A DNA stretch of 64,000 bases from an uncultured Allomuricauda sp. (lineage in GTDB: Bacteria > Bacteroidota > Bacteroidia > Flavobacteriales > Flavobacteriaceae): assembly GCF_947501165.1 (NCBI RefSeq), contig NZ_CANMUU010000002.1, forward strand, positions 434,001 to 498,000, in the 5' to 3' direction. The notes beneath the pieces are model-generated. The model had not been told where the DNA came from. It searched no databases and was given only the letters and a program-made list of their open reading frames with translations. Positions 23,839 through 32,924 of the stretch are shown here, one piece after another; position 1 is the stretch's first letter, and every line of letters begins with the position of its first letter. The translations under genes and the position numbers were made by a program.

Positions 23839-25572
23839 ATGATGTATTCCGAAATCCCCGCAGCGCAGCTTCTAGTTTTGAGTTTTAAGGCCAAGGGAGT
23901 TAAAAACATTGTCATTTCTCCAGGTTCGAGAAACGCCCCGCTCACTTTAGGTTTTTCCAAAAATCCCTTTTTTAAATGCTTTAGCATTGTGGATGAACGA
24001 TGTGCAGCATTCTTTGCATTGGGGATGGCAAGACAATTACAGGAACCCGTTGCGGTAATATGTACCTCCGGAAGCGCCCTTTTGAATTATTATCCAGCCA
24101 TAGCAGAGGCATATTATAGTGAGATTCCCCTTATTGTTGTTTCTGCAGACCGTCCGCCATACAAAATTGATGTAGGAGACGGTCAGACCATTCGGCAGCA
24201 ACATATTTTCAAGCAGCATATCGGGTATGAGACCAACTTAAAACTGGATGTTTGTCATTCCACTGAAGTGATTAAAACTTTTGATGAGTCTTTGTTGTCG
24301 GATTCACAGCAAGAAATCGAAACATATAATCAAAAAGAGATTTTTCAAGCTCTACGGATAGCTGCTTCGGAAAACCTTCCGGTTCATATAAATATACCGT
24401 TTGAGGAGCCCTTGTATGGTCAAACCGAAAAACCCAGCATTGCAATTCCTGATGATGTAGATACCGCTCATTCAATATTACCAGATATTGATTTAGCCGA
24501 ATACGTACAAACCTGGTCAGAGTCCCGAAGAAAAATGATATTGATTGGCGTCCAACAACCAGACGTTTTGGAAAAGACCATTTTGGATAAATTGGCTTCG
24601 GATTCAAGTACTTTGGTTTTTACGGAGACCACATCAAATGTTCATGGCAATCTTTTTTTTCCGAGTATCGATAGTATTATTGCTCCTATTGAAAAATCTG
24701 CAGATAAAGAAGACCTTTTTGCTGCGCTAAAACCGGATTTGCTTATCACCTTGGGAGGACTGATAGTTTCTAAAAAAATAAAAGCTTTTCTAAGAAATCA
24801 CAAGCCAAAACATCATTGGCATATTGGTACGAACAAAGCCTATGATACTTTTTTTTGCTTATCCGCCCATATTGAAAAAGAACCGAATATATTTCTAAAT
24901 AGTTTGCCCATAAAAGAAGAAAAAAGTGGTTTTAGGTTGCGGTGGGATGAGGTGAAGAACAAATATCAGAAAAGAAGGGATACATATTTGAATACGATTG
25001 GGTTCTCTGACTTTTTGGCCTTTAATGAAATTCAAGGCTCTATTCCGGAAGACTATCAAGTTCACTTAGCAAATAGCTCTACTGTACGGTATTCTCAATT
25101 GTTCCCGATGAAGGAGACTCTTCGGGTATTCTGCAACCGGGGAACAAGTGGGATTGATGGAAGTACATCCACCGCTATAGGCGCATCCATATATTACCCG
25201 AACCCTACGGTTTTAATAACCGGAGATTTGAGTTTTTTCTATGATAGTAATGCCTTGTGGTTTGAAAACCTTAGAAACGACTTTCGGATTATTCTTATCA
25301 ACAATGGGGGAGGCGGTATTTTCAGGATTTTACCAGGTAGCGAACAAACGGAAGAATTCTCATCTTTTTTTGAGACTACCCACAATTTGAATGCTGAAAG
25401 CTTGGCAAAAATGTATGGGATAGAATATGCTAAAGCAGCCGATGAAAGGGAATTGCAAAATCGGCTTGAAAGCTTTTACTCAGTTTCAGAGAAACCAAAA
25501 ATCTTAGAAGTCTTTACCCCTCGATTGGAAAATGATAAAATTTTGCTCGATTATTTCGATTTCATATCTTAG
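23839..25572 (+). CDS. menD: SEPHCHC synthase (2-succinyl-5-enolpyruvyl-6-hydroxy-3-cyclohexene-1-carboxylate synthase)
   Basis: The 577-residue thiamine-diphosphate enzyme joins isochorismate and 2-oxoglutarate in menaquinone synthesis. The N-terminal domain has VISPGSRNAPL and VDERCAAFFALGMA, with the TPP-activating Glu, and CTSGSALLNYYPA; the C-terminal TPP/Mg domain has NRGTSGIDGSTSTAIG and ITGDLSFFYDSNALW. The size is standard. ATG 23839 or the adjacent one at 23842 is the start; the preceding TTG is not needed. In many flavobacteria menB follows menD; here a DUF2853 gene follows instead. Confidence 0.95.
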   Translation: MMYSEIPAAQLLVLSFKAKGVKNIVISPGSRNAPLTLGFSKNPFFKCFSIVDERCAAFFALGMARQLQEPVAVICTSGSALLNYYPAIAEAYYSEIPLIVVSADRPPYKIDVGDGQTIRQQHIFKQHIGYETNLKLDVCHSTEVIKTFDESLLSDSQQEIETYNQKEIFQALRIAASENLPVHINIPFEEPLYGQTEKPSIAIPDDVDTAHSILPDIDLAEYVQTWSESRRKMILIGVQQPDVLEKTILDKLASDSSTLVFTETTSNVHGNLFFPSIDSIIAPIEKSADKEDLFAALKPDLLITLGGLIVSKKIKAFLRNHKPKHHWHIGTNKAYDTFFCLSAHIEKEPNIFLNSLPIKEEKSGFRLRWDEVKNKYQKRRDTYLNTIGFSDFLAFNEIQGSIPEDYQVHLANSSTVRYSQLFPMKETLRVFCNRGTSGIDGSTSTAIGASIYYPNPTVLITGDLSFFYDSNALWFENLRNDFRIILINNGGGGIFRILPGSEQTEEFSSFFETTHNLNAESLAKMYGIEYAKAADERELQNRLESFYSVSEKPKILEVFTPRLENDKILLDYFDFIS

Positions 25573-25622
25573 AACCAAGAGGATATAGAATCCCTGATAA
25601 CACTAAAAGAACACTAGCTATT

Positions 25623-25964
25623 ATGAGTAAAAGAGATGATTTGGTTGTAAAGTATGCGGCCGATATTAAGGACAAGTTCGGAGAAACCCCGGATATGGAT
25701 TTATTGAATAAAGTGGCCATAGGTTTAGGTCCGGCCATCTATAATGCGGATGCGTCCAAAGTTTCAGGTTCTGATGAAAAAGAGCTGGAAACAGTAAAAA
25801 ACAATTTCTTGATCAAGAAACTTGGACTTTCTGACAATGGACAGTTAATGGATGCCATCAACGACGTCATTGATAAATACGGTAGATCGGATAAAAACAA
25901 ACATCGAGCCGTAATTTATTATATGTTGGCCAAACACTTTGGAAAAGAATCTGTGTACAACTAA
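25623..25964 (+). CDS. DUF2853 family protein
   Basis: The 113-residue acidic protein matches DUF2853 (MSKRDDLVVKYAADI, GPAIYNADASKVSGSD, KNKHRAVIYYMLAKHFG), a small helical family found often in Bacteroidota and of unknown role. It lies 50 bp after menD on the same strand and is closed by a terminator, so it may be the last gene of the menF-menD unit. Confidence 0.88.
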   Translation: MSKRDDLVVKYAADIKDKFGETPDMDLLNKVAIGLGPAIYNADASKVSGSDEKELETVKNNFLIKKLGLSDNGQLMDAINDVIDKYGRSDKNKHRAVIYYMLAKHFGKESVYN

Positions 25965-25980
25965 GAGGAACATATGAGTT

Positions 25981-26013
25981 AAAAATAGCCACCTATTTAG
26001 TGTGGCTTTTTTT
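25981..26013 (+). terminator. Terminator after DUF2853 gene
   Basis: AGCCAC (25987-25992) pairs with GTGGCT (26002-26007), extended by flanking A/T pairs and followed by a T-run. Confidence 0.85.
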
Positions 26014-26029
26014 ATGTCCATTTTGAACC

Positions 26030-26037
26030 TACCTTTG
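26030..26037 (+). promoter_or_regulatory. -7 element 4 bp before the CvfB-like start
   Basis: TACCTTTG is a perfect TAnnTTTG element and ends 4 bp before the GTG at 26042. If used, the transcript would be leaderless or nearly so. No good -33 element is seen. Confidence 0.45.
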
Positions 26038-26041
26038 ACCC

Positions 26042-26872
26042 GTGATAGAGCTGGGAAATTATAATACGTTAAAAGTGCTGCGTAGCACCCGTGTTGGACT
26101 TTTTTTAGGGGATGAGGAAGGAACTGAGGTTTTGCTGCCCAACAAATATGTTCCAGAAGATTTTGAGATTGATGGAGAAATGGAAGTCTTTTGTTATTTG
26201 GACAGTAGTGAGCGACCTATAGCAACAACTTTGGAACCATTAATAAAAAGAGGTGATTTTGCTTACTTGGAGGTCAAAGAAGTTGGCGCCTTTGGAGCTT
26301 TTTTGGATTGGGGTTTGGAGAAACATCTACTTGTCCCTTTTAGGGAACAACAAGTTAGAATGGAAGTGGGCAAGAAGTATCTTGTACACTGTTTTTTGGA
26401 TCAGGTATCATTTCGTTTGGTGGCTACCAGCAGATTAAATAAATATTTGTCCAATGAGGACTTTAACTTGGAGGCAAACACGGAGGTCAATATTCTTCCC
26501 TATAGAAAAACCCCCTTGGGCTGGGAGGTAATCATAGAAGACCAATACAGGGGGTTGGTTTTTGAAAGCGATATTTTTCAACCTCTTAGCGTAGGTATGC
26601 GTTTAAAAGGATATATAAAAAATGTTAGGCCAGACAACAAAATTGATGTTAGCCTTCAACCACTTGGAGCTTCCATGCTGGAGCCAACCGCAACTATGAT
26701 TTATGAGAAACTACAGGAAAACAATGGTTTTTTGCCTCTTCATGATAAGTCTTCTCCAGAACAGATAAAAGATGTCCTTCATTTAAGCAAAAAAGCGTTC
26801 AAGAAGGCCATAGGGGGGTTGTACAAGGCAAAAAAAATCCTGATAAAGGATGATGGTATCTACCTAAAATAA
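26042..26872 (+). CDS. CvfB-like S1 RNA-binding protein
   Basis: The 276-residue protein fits the CvfB/YitL family: tandem S1-type OB folds (GNYNTLKVLRSTRVGLFLG; VKEVGAFGAFLDWGLEKHLLV; KGYIKNVRPDNKIDVSLQP) and a C-terminal winged helix (LHLSKKAFKKAIGGLYKAKKI). Such proteins bind RNA and influence gene expression; a specific target is unknown. The start is GTG, with no nearer in-frame ATG before the first S1 strand. Confidence 0.88.
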   Translation: MIELGNYNTLKVLRSTRVGLFLGDEEGTEVLLPNKYVPEDFEIDGEMEVFCYLDSSERPIATTLEPLIKRGDFAYLEVKEVGAFGAFLDWGLEKHLLVPFREQQVRMEVGKKYLVHCFLDQVSFRLVATSRLNKYLSNEDFNLEANTEVNILPYRKTPLGWEVIIEDQYRGLVFESDIFQPLSVGMRLKGYIKNVRPDNKIDVSLQPLGASMLEPTATMIYEKLQENNGFLPLHDKSSPEQIKDVLHLSKKAFKKAIGGLYKAKKILIKDDGIYLK

Positions 26873-26948
26873 TTTCGCATCTAATTTGTGGTGAACATTT
26901 TGATTACAAAATTGTTTTCGCTATATTTTTTTGTGTTTACAAAAATTT

Positions 26949-26956
26949 TACATTTG
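26949..26956 (+). promoter_or_regulatory. -7 element before the SPOR-like/menA pair
   Basis: TACATTTG matches TAnnTTTG and lies 67 bp upstream of the ATG at 27024; the TTTG at 26930-26933 is only 15 bp away from it, so the -33 element is uncertain. Confidence 0.4.
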
Positions 26957-27023
26957 TATTAACTATAGTAAGTTACTGATGTAGATGTTTTTACATCGAA
27001 TCAAAGAAAAAAACCTCCCTAAT

Positions 27024-27623
27024 ATGCCGTTTATTGAAGAAAGTGATTTGTTGGAATTGCACAAAGATGTTGATAAAGCGCAAATTATTAACGAGAGACT
27101 TCTAGATCAAATCAAATTCAAGAACAAGGATTTAAAAAAAATAAAGCTACAAAGAAATATTTTTGGTGGAATAACTGCTGCCATTTTATTGGGAATATTT
27201 GGATTATGGTCCTATTTTTCTGGTCTAACCACATCTGCCAATTTCAAAAATGAGGAAATCCTTTCGGAAGCAGTGGACAGTTTGGATACCTTTAGAACGA
27301 GAATCAGCAATTTACAAAAACAGAACCGAGAGTTAAGTTTGGTAAAGGAGTTTTATTTGGCTAAAGAATTTTTGGACAAGGAAACCATTTATTCGGTTCA
27401 GGTAAAATCTTTCGTGGATAACAATGTGACGCTCGCCTCTGAGGCCTTGACCAACACTTTATTTGTTAAAACCAATCCATTTTACGCATACTCCTTGGGA
27501 ACTTTTGAAACCTTGGACGAAGCTCAAACTTTTAGAGCACAGCTCGTGAACATGGGATTTAATGATGCATTCGTGGCCTCATACAAGGATGGTAAAAGAT
27601 TGAAGATAGAAGACCCGTATTAG
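27024..27623 (+). CDS. Membrane-anchored SPOR-like protein
   Basis: The 199-residue protein has a helical N-terminus, one transmembrane helix (GITAAILLGIFGLWSYF, about residues 50-66), a coiled-coil segment (NLQKQNRELSLVKEF) and a C-terminal domain with a SPOR-like pattern (YSVQVKSF ... YAYSLGTFETLDEAQTFRAQ). Such domains often bind peptidoglycan. The Met at 27024 is preferred over 26985. It is directly followed by menA, two bases after the stop, so the two are co-expressed. Confidence 0.72.
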   Translation: MPFIEESDLLELHKDVDKAQIINERLLDQIKFKNKDLKKIKLQRNIFGGITAAILLGIFGLWSYFSGLTTSANFKNEEILSEAVDSLDTFRTRISNLQKQNRELSLVKEFYLAKEFLDKETIYSVQVKSFVDNNVTLASEALTNTLFVKTNPFYAYSLGTFETLDEAQTFRAQLVNMGFNDAFVASYKDGKRLKIEDPY

Positions 27624-27625
27624 CA

Positions 27626-28534
27626 TTGAACCCTTTTAAGGCCTGGTTGATGGCCGCCCGTTTGCGGACACTACCCTTATCGATTTCTGGAATACTTATG
27701 GGGACTGCTTTGGCCATCTCCGCTGGAGCATTCAATAGTCATATTCTTATTTTGGCGTTGTTGACCACAATCGGATTTCAAATAACATCCAATTTTGCAA
27801 ATGACTACGGTGATGGGGTTAGAGGAACGGATAATGAAGATAGGATAGGGCCATCTCGGGCACTACAAGCTGGACTAATTTCCAAACGTAATCTAAAGAC
27901 TGGAATACTTTTCTCGTCCCTTATCAGTCTGTTTTTGGCTTTCACGCTATTGTACGTGTCTTTTGGATTGGAGTACATGTCCTATTTTCTGATTTTCACC
28001 TTTTTGGGCGTGCTCAGTATTTGGGCGGCATTAAAATACACCATGGGTTCTAAACCTTATGGATATCAAGGTTTGGGGGATTTGGCGGTTTTTACGTTCT
28101 TCGGTTTGTTAGGCGTTTTGGGGAGTTTGTTTCTATATACTAAAACATGGAGCTGGGCCGCAGTACTTCCCGCTATTGCAATAGGACTTCTTTGTGTAGG
28201 GGTTTTGAACTTGAATAACCTTAGAGATATGGTATCCGACAAAAAATCTGGCAAAAACACCTTGGTGGTCCAGATGGGTTTTGAAAATGGAAAAAGGTAT
28301 CATTTTATTTTAATTGCAATCAGTTTTCTTTCCATGTTGCTTTATGGTTGGCTTAAGAAAATTCCTTTTGAATCAAGTTGGTTTTTTCTGGCATTCATAC
28401 CCATTTTCATTCATTTGGTGAAAGTGATGCGTACTAAAGAACCTATCGAATTGGATAGTGAATTAAAGAAATTGGCTTTGAGTACATTTCTGTTGTCCAT
28501 CCTGTTTTTAATTGCCGTAAATTATTTTTTGTAA
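27626..28534 (+). CDS. menA: 1,4-dihydroxy-2-naphthoate prenyltransferase
   Basis: The 302-residue UbiA-family membrane protein attaches the polyprenyl chain to dihydroxynaphthoate to give demethylmenaquinone. The first Asp-rich motif NDYGDGVRGTDNEDR and the second NNLRDMVSDKKSGKNTL bind the prenyl diphosphate through Mg; about eight or nine hydrophobic helices surround them. Start is TTG at 27626, immediately before AWLMAARLRTLPLS, which is the family's usual N-terminus. It follows the SPOR-like gene without a gap. Confidence 0.94.
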   Translation: MNPFKAWLMAARLRTLPLSISGILMGTALAISAGAFNSHILILALLTTIGFQITSNFANDYGDGVRGTDNEDRIGPSRALQAGLISKRNLKTGILFSSLISLFLAFTLLYVSFGLEYMSYFLIFTFLGVLSIWAALKYTMGSKPYGYQGLGDLAVFTFFGLLGVLGSLFLYTKTWSWAAVLPAIAIGLLCVGVLNLNNLRDMVSDKKSGKNTLVVQMGFENGKRYHFILIAISFLSMLLYGWLKKIPFESSWFFLAFIPIFIHLVKVMRTKEPIELDSELKKLALSTFLLSILFLIAVNYFL

Positions 28535-28567
28535 TTTTGATTGATAACTATCTAAACAAAATTTGAC

Positions 28568-29323
28568 TTGGAAAACCCCATTAAGATATTGATTGTAGAG
28601 GATAACGTGATCATCGCAGATGACATGCAGTCCATGTTGGAGGAAATAGGCTATGAAATAGTGGACAATGTCATTGTCTATGAGCAAGCCGTAGATGTTC
28701 TCAAGAACAATGAAGTTGATTTGGTTTTGATTGATATCATTTTGGCTTCTGATAAGACAGGAATTGATTTAGGCAAACATATCAGACAGCACTATAATAT
28801 TCCGTTTATTTTTGTTACTTCCAACTCTGATAGAGCGACCGTTGAAAATGCAAAAACAGTGAAACCTGATGGTTATCTGGTAAAACCTTTTGAGCAACAG
28901 GATTTGTATACCTCTATAGAGATTGCACTTTCCAATTTCAATTATTCCCGTAAGGAAAACACAAAAGAAATTGCCGGAAACGAAGGTGATGCCTTTACCT
29001 CAAACTCCGTTTTGAAGGATTCCATTTTTGTTAAAAAACAGCACCTATACTACCGAATTCAGTTTACTGACATTCAATTCATCAAAGCCGATAATGTATA
29101 TCTTGAGGTGAATACAGCGGATAAAAAGTTTTTGGTCCGTTCGCCTTTAAAGGATTATTTGGAAAAACTACCAAAGAATAAGTTTTACAGAGCACATAAG
29201 TCCTACATTGTAAATGTGGATCATATAGATGCCATAAACTCAAAAGATATTGTAATCAACAATAACTTGATTCCTATTTCCAAGGATTTCAAGGAATTCA
29301 TCATTTCTTCTATGAATAGTTGA
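28568..29323 (+). CDS. LytTR-family response regulator
   Basis: The 251-residue protein has a receiver domain (acidic residues Glu11-Asp12, phospho-acceptor Asp56 in VLIDIILAS, VKPFEQ with the conserved Lys) and a C-terminal LytTR DNA-binding domain (FIKADNVYLEV, FYRAHKSYIVNVDHID). It starts with TTG 33 bp after menA. The HisKA_2 kinase encoded 536 bp downstream is the likely partner. Two hairpin terminators follow it, so kinase and regulator are not one transcript by default. Confidence 0.9.
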   Translation: MENPIKILIVEDNVIIADDMQSMLEEIGYEIVDNVIVYEQAVDVLKNNEVDLVLIDIILASDKTGIDLGKHIRQHYNIPFIFVTSNSDRATVENAKTVKPDGYLVKPFEQQDLYTSIEIALSNFNYSRKENTKEIAGNEGDAFTSNSVLKDSIFVKKQHLYYRIQFTDIQFIKADNVYLEVNTADKKFLVRSPLKDYLEKLPKNKFYRAHKSYIVNVDHIDAINSKDIVINNNLIPISKDFKEFIISSMNS

Positions 29324-29340
29324 TTTACATTGAATTATTA

Positions 29341-29368
29341 AAAAAAAGTGCCATTTGGCGCTTTTTTT
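29341..29368 (+). terminator. Terminator after the LytTR regulator
   Basis: A7-GTGCC pairs with GGCGC-T7 across an ATTT loop (12 bp with one T-G), giving a strong intrinsic terminator 18 bp after the stop codon. Confidence 0.9.
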
Positions 29369-29504
29369 ATACACTAAAACGAACTCACCACAAGTTTATC
29401 CCATTTCGCAACAATTGTTTTCCAAAAGATCGTACTGGGTGTACTTTAGCTATGTATTTAAAACAGAAAGTAATTTTTTCATTTTCATATAGTGTTCTCG
29501 TAAA

Positions 29505-29536
29505 AGGGTCTTGCTTTGGTTAGCAAGGCCTTTTTT
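29505..29536 (+). terminator. Second terminator, 140 bp further downstream
   Basis: GGTCTTGC (29507-29514) pairs with GCAAGGCC (29523-29530), with one T-G pair, extended by A/T pairs and followed by a T6 run. Confidence 0.8.
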
Positions 29537-29624
29537 GTTTTTGGGTATTTAATTCATTAGTTAATTACTCCATTAAGTGCTCAAAACATCGATAAAATTC
29601 ACTTTCATATACAGTTAAATGTCT

Positions 29625-29679
29625 TTCACAACAGAAATGAACACTTTCACAACAATACTCGACATCTCAGTTCACAACA
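29625..29679 (+). repeat. Three direct repeats TTCACAACA upstream of the kinase gene
   Basis: Identical 9-mers lie at 29625, 29646 and 29671 (spacing 21 and 25 bp). A 21-bp spacing is two helical turns and resembles the paired boxes bound by LytTR dimers, so an operator for the neighbouring LytTR regulator is plausible. The 9-mer does not match the classical LytTR consensus. Confidence 0.5.
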
Positions 29680-29858
29680 ATTTAATTTTGAAGTAAAATA
29701 AACGTTCTCTATTAGGAATGAATGGTAACATATTGACCCCCAAATCTGAAACATTTAGCCTAAGACAGACCTTGAAGAGAACAATTGCATACACGGAACG
29801 CATCAGGAAGACGATTACTGAATTTTGGTTCAGTAAAGAACACTATCTATTTAGGAGA

Positions 29859-31820
29859 ATGAACAATTACAGCAAGGGGGCTTTAGCAGTATTTATTTTA
29901 CTTTTTTTATCGATTCCACTAGTATATTCCCAAGAATCAGATGAAACGTCTGTTTTGCAGGAATTCCAAAATGCCGAAGCACCAGAAGAACGGTTCAATA
30001 TCTTCTTCAATTCTATGGATCGCTACAACATCAACTCCGCATATGATTGGTTGGATACCGTGAAAATATATTTGGGGAATTCTCAAAAAACCAATGATGA
30101 CCCGGCCATACTTCAATACAAATTGATGCAAGCCCAGATTTATAATGATTTGGGGGATTATGATAAAAGTATTGTTCTGGCTAGAGAGTTATTTGAGTCT
30201 AGCGATACTTTGGATATCACTTCCCAAAAATTGATTTTGGATGTACTTGATGACAATTATGCAAAATTGCAGCTTTACGATAAGCAGATTGTTATTAGAA
30301 AGCGCAAGAGAGAATTGGGCATAACGGAGAATGTGGCCTTTTACGATATTTATAGCAACCTAGGCCTCCATAGAAAAGCGCGTAACCAATATATTATGGA
30401 AGTAAAGCCTACCATAGCAGATAATGATTCGTATGGCTTGGCTAAATACCACAGCAAGGTAGGTAACTACCTAAGATTGGATAATTCTGCGCCTACAGCC
30501 CTAAGCGAGTTAAAAAAAGCAAAAGCCTATCTGGATGTTTTTGTTAACGATATTTCAAAACAGAAAACGGAAAAAGAATTATTCGATACCGAATTTCTAA
30601 AAGCGGAAATAGAGGGGAACATTGGAAAGTGCCATGTGCTTTTGGGAGAATATGAAGAAGCGATTCCACTTTTGGAAAGTAGTATTGAGATTTTGAAGAC
30701 TTCTCCGGTAAATTCACATCAAATAGCCGTTGTGGACAATACATTGGATTTGGCGGATGCAAATCTACAGTTGGAGAATTTTAGAGAGGCCAAGAAAAAT
30801 TTAGACATAGATTTTAATAAAACATCCATTTTACAGGACATAAAAAGGAACAGACTTTTGGCCGCTTTTTATGATAGAGTAGAGAATTACAGAAATGCGG
30901 CAACCTATTATCGCAAAAATGAACGTATCAAAGATTCTCTGAATCAGAAACAAGCCTCTTTGCTCAAGCAACAATTGGTCACTATTGTTGCTAATGAGGA
31001 TCTTGAGAACTCCCAACGCCTTATTGACGAGCAGAAACGTATCAATGAACAGGCAAGAAACGAGATGAAGGCTAAGGATGACCGTATTAATCTTGTTTTG
31101 GTATCTCTGGTTTTCACACTTTTAGGTTTTGCTGGATTGGTTTATGCCTATCTAAAAAGTATTAAAAACCAAAGATTAATTGCTGATCAGAAGCACATTA
31201 TAGAGAATTCACTTATTGAGAAAGATTCGTTGCTCAAAGAAATCCATCATAGGGTTAAAAATAACCTTCAAATGGTTTCCAGCCTGCTTAGCCTGCAGAC
31301 AAAGAATACCAGAAGTAAATCAGCAATTGAAGCTCTGGAAGAAGGGAAGAGTAGGGTAAAGGCCATGGCTCTTATCCACCAGAAATTATATCAAAATGAT
31401 GATCTTTCGGTAATCGAAATGCAGGGTTATATAGAAAGCCTGATTAATAGTGTGCAATCGGTTTATAAAAAAGGAGGCCATAATATCAGTATAACCATTG
31501 ACGCAGAAGGTACAGAACTTGATATTGACCGCGCTATTCCTTTTGGATTGATTCTTAATGAATTGGTTTCAAATTCCTTTAAATATGCCTTCCCAGAAAC
31601 CGATGAAAACGGAAAAATTTATATCCATTTACGAAAAAATGGAGACCAAGGTTATTTTGAATATACGGACAATGGAGTTGGTCTACCAGAGGATGCTGAT
31701 GAACGCACCAATTCTTCCATGGGTATCCGTTTAATGAATCGATTGGTAAATCAGTTACAGTCCAAATTAAATATTGACAGAGCCTCGGAAGGCGTCCGTT
31801 TTTGGTTCAACTTCAGCTAA
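29859..31820 (+). CDS. TPR sensor histidine kinase (HisKA_2 type)
   Basis: The 653-residue product has a signal peptide (MNNYSKGALAVFILL ... VYSQ), a periplasmic region of degenerate TPR helices, one membrane helix near residue 415-435 (INLVLVSLVFTLLGFAGLVYA), a HisKA_2 phospho-acceptor motif KEIHHRVKNNLQMVSSLL near residue 462, and a HATPase domain with LILNELVSNSFKYAF, YTDNGVGLP and GIRLMNRL. This is the usual partner of LytTR or REC regulators in flavobacteria, and a LytTR regulator lies just upstream. Start 29859 follows AGGAG closely and begins the signal peptide; the frame upstream to 29718 looks uncoded. Confidence 0.88.
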   Translation: MNNYSKGALAVFILLFLSIPLVYSQESDETSVLQEFQNAEAPEERFNIFFNSMDRYNINSAYDWLDTVKIYLGNSQKTNDDPAILQYKLMQAQIYNDLGDYDKSIVLARELFESSDTLDITSQKLILDVLDDNYAKLQLYDKQIVIRKRKRELGITENVAFYDIYSNLGLHRKARNQYIMEVKPTIADNDSYGLAKYHSKVGNYLRLDNSAPTALSELKKAKAYLDVFVNDISKQKTEKELFDTEFLKAEIEGNIGKCHVLLGEYEEAIPLLESSIEILKTSPVNSHQIAVVDNTLDLADANLQLENFREAKKNLDIDFNKTSILQDIKRNRLLAAFYDRVENYRNAATYYRKNERIKDSLNQKQASLLKQQLVTIVANEDLENSQRLIDEQKRINEQARNEMKAKDDRINLVLVSLVFTLLGFAGLVYAYLKSIKNQRLIADQKHIIENSLIEKDSLLKEIHHRVKNNLQMVSSLLSLQTKNTRSKSAIEALEEGKSRVKAMALIHQKLYQNDDLSVIEMQGYIESLINSVQSVYKKGGHNISITIDAEGTELDIDRAIPFGLILNELVSNSFKYAFPETDENGKIYIHLRKNGDQGYFEYTDNGVGLPEDADERTNSSMGIRLMNRLVNQLQSKLNIDRASEGVRFWFNFS

Positions 31821-31853
31821 TTCTGAGGTATTCAGTTTGTCCCATTTTATACC

Positions 31854-31861
31854 TAAATTTG
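31854..31861 (+). promoter_or_regulatory. -7 element before menC
   Basis: TAAATTTG matches TAnnTTTG and ends 10 bp before the menC ATG. The nearest TTTG is only 14 bp upstream, so the -33 box is uncertain. Confidence 0.4.
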
Positions 31862-31871
31862 GGAACACTGC

Positions 31872-32924
31872 ATGAAGGCAACCTATACACGTTACATTCT
31901 TAACTTTAAAAGACCCAGCGGAACTTCAAGGGGAATCCTAAAAGAAAAGGAAACTTGGTTTATAGTTCTTGAGAAAGATGGCAAGAAAGGCATAGGTGAA
32001 TGTGGACTTTTAAGAGGACTTAGTTATGATGACGTTCCCAATTTTGAAGAGAAACTTCAGTGGGTATGTCAAAATATTGAGTTGGGATTTGAAGCTCTTT
32101 TTTCGAAGCTAAATGCGTTTCCCTCCATTCAATTTGGCCTAGAGCAAGCTTTTATGTCTTTGAGTGCAAATAATCCATTTGTTTTATTCCCTTCACACTT
32201 TGTGGAAAAAGAAGAGCCCATATCAATTAATGGACTCATTTGGATGGGTGATGAAGCATTTATGCTGTCTCAATTAGAGAAAAAGTTGGAGGAAGGATTT
32301 CAATGCATTAAAATGAAAATTGGAGCGATTGATTTTCAAACCGAATTATCCATTCTTAAGTCAATACGACAACGTTTCTTGCCATCTGAAATTGAATTAA
32401 GGGTAGATGCCAATGGTGCTTTTCCTCCTCAAGAGGCCTTGAAAAAGCTAAAGCAATTGTCCGAATTTGAAATTCATTCTATTGAACAACCCATAAAACA
32501 GGGACAGTGGGAAGAGATGAAGATTCTATGTAAAGAAACTCCTTTACCCATAGCTTTAGACGAAGAACTTATTGGGGTTTTTGATGTAACAAAAAAGGAA
32601 AGACTACTACAAACCGTAAGGCCTCAATACATCATATTAAAACCTAGTTTGCTTGGAGGCTTTAAAAAGTCATTAGAGTGGATAGAATTGGCAAATACAT
32701 ATAGAATAGGATGGTGGGTAACCAGTGCCTTGGAAAGCAATGTAGGATTAAATGCCATTGCGCAATGGACGTACACTTTAAATACTAAAATGCCACAAGG
32801 CCTTGGGACTGGCAGCCTTTATACCAACAATTTGGAAAGTCCTCTTGAGGTTATTGGCGGAAAATTGTTTTACAGAAAAAATAGAAACTGGAAAAAGAAC
32901 TTAATACATGAATTATGTACATAG
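31872..32924 (+). CDS. menC: o-Succinylbenzoate synthase
   Basis: The 350-residue enolase-superfamily enzyme should dehydrate SHCHC to o-succinylbenzoate. Catalytic residues are in order: Lys147/Lys149 (CIKMKIG), metal ligands Asp179 (RVDANGAF), Glu205 (SIEQP) and Asp230 (ALDEE), and the second catalytic Lys257 (ILKPSLLGG). It overlaps the CPBP gene by 10 bp, which overlaps menE by 11 bp, so the three form a tight operon. Confidence 0.92.
   Translation: MKATYTRYILNFKRPSGTSRGILKEKETWFIVLEKDGKKGIGECGLLRGLSYDDVPNFEEKLQWVCQNIELGFEALFSKLNAFPSIQFGLEQAFMSLSANNPFVLFPSHFVEKEEPISINGLIWMGDEAFMLSQLEKKLEEGFQCIKMKIGAIDFQTELSILKSIRQRFLPSEIELRVDANGAFPPQEALKKLKQLSEFEIHSIEQPIKQGQWEEMKILCKETPLPIALDEELIGVFDVTKKERLLQTVRPQYIILKPSLLGGFKKSLEWIELANTYRIGWWVTSALESNVGLNAIAQWTYTLNTKMPQGLGTGSLYTNNLESPLEVIGGKLFYRKNRNWKKNLIHELCT

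Larger units (their letters stand above)
29369..29858. other. Long intergenic region between the regulator and its kinase
   Basis: This region of about 490 bp holds a second terminator at 29505-29536 and three direct repeats at 29625-29679. A 67-codon open frame from 29320 crosses both terminators and looks non-coding. The stretch 29369-29504 between the two terminators could carry a short RNA; I see no certain promoter. The kinase frame is open back to 29718 but the likely start is 29859. Confidence 0.55.

Noticed and set aside
29320..29523. Open frame of 67 codons after the LytTR gene
   Set aside because: It runs through one strong terminator and into a second, has no family likeness and starts inside the regulator's stop region.
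29625..29679. CRISPR array
   Set aside because: Only three 9-bp repeats with unequal spacing and no Cas genes nearby.
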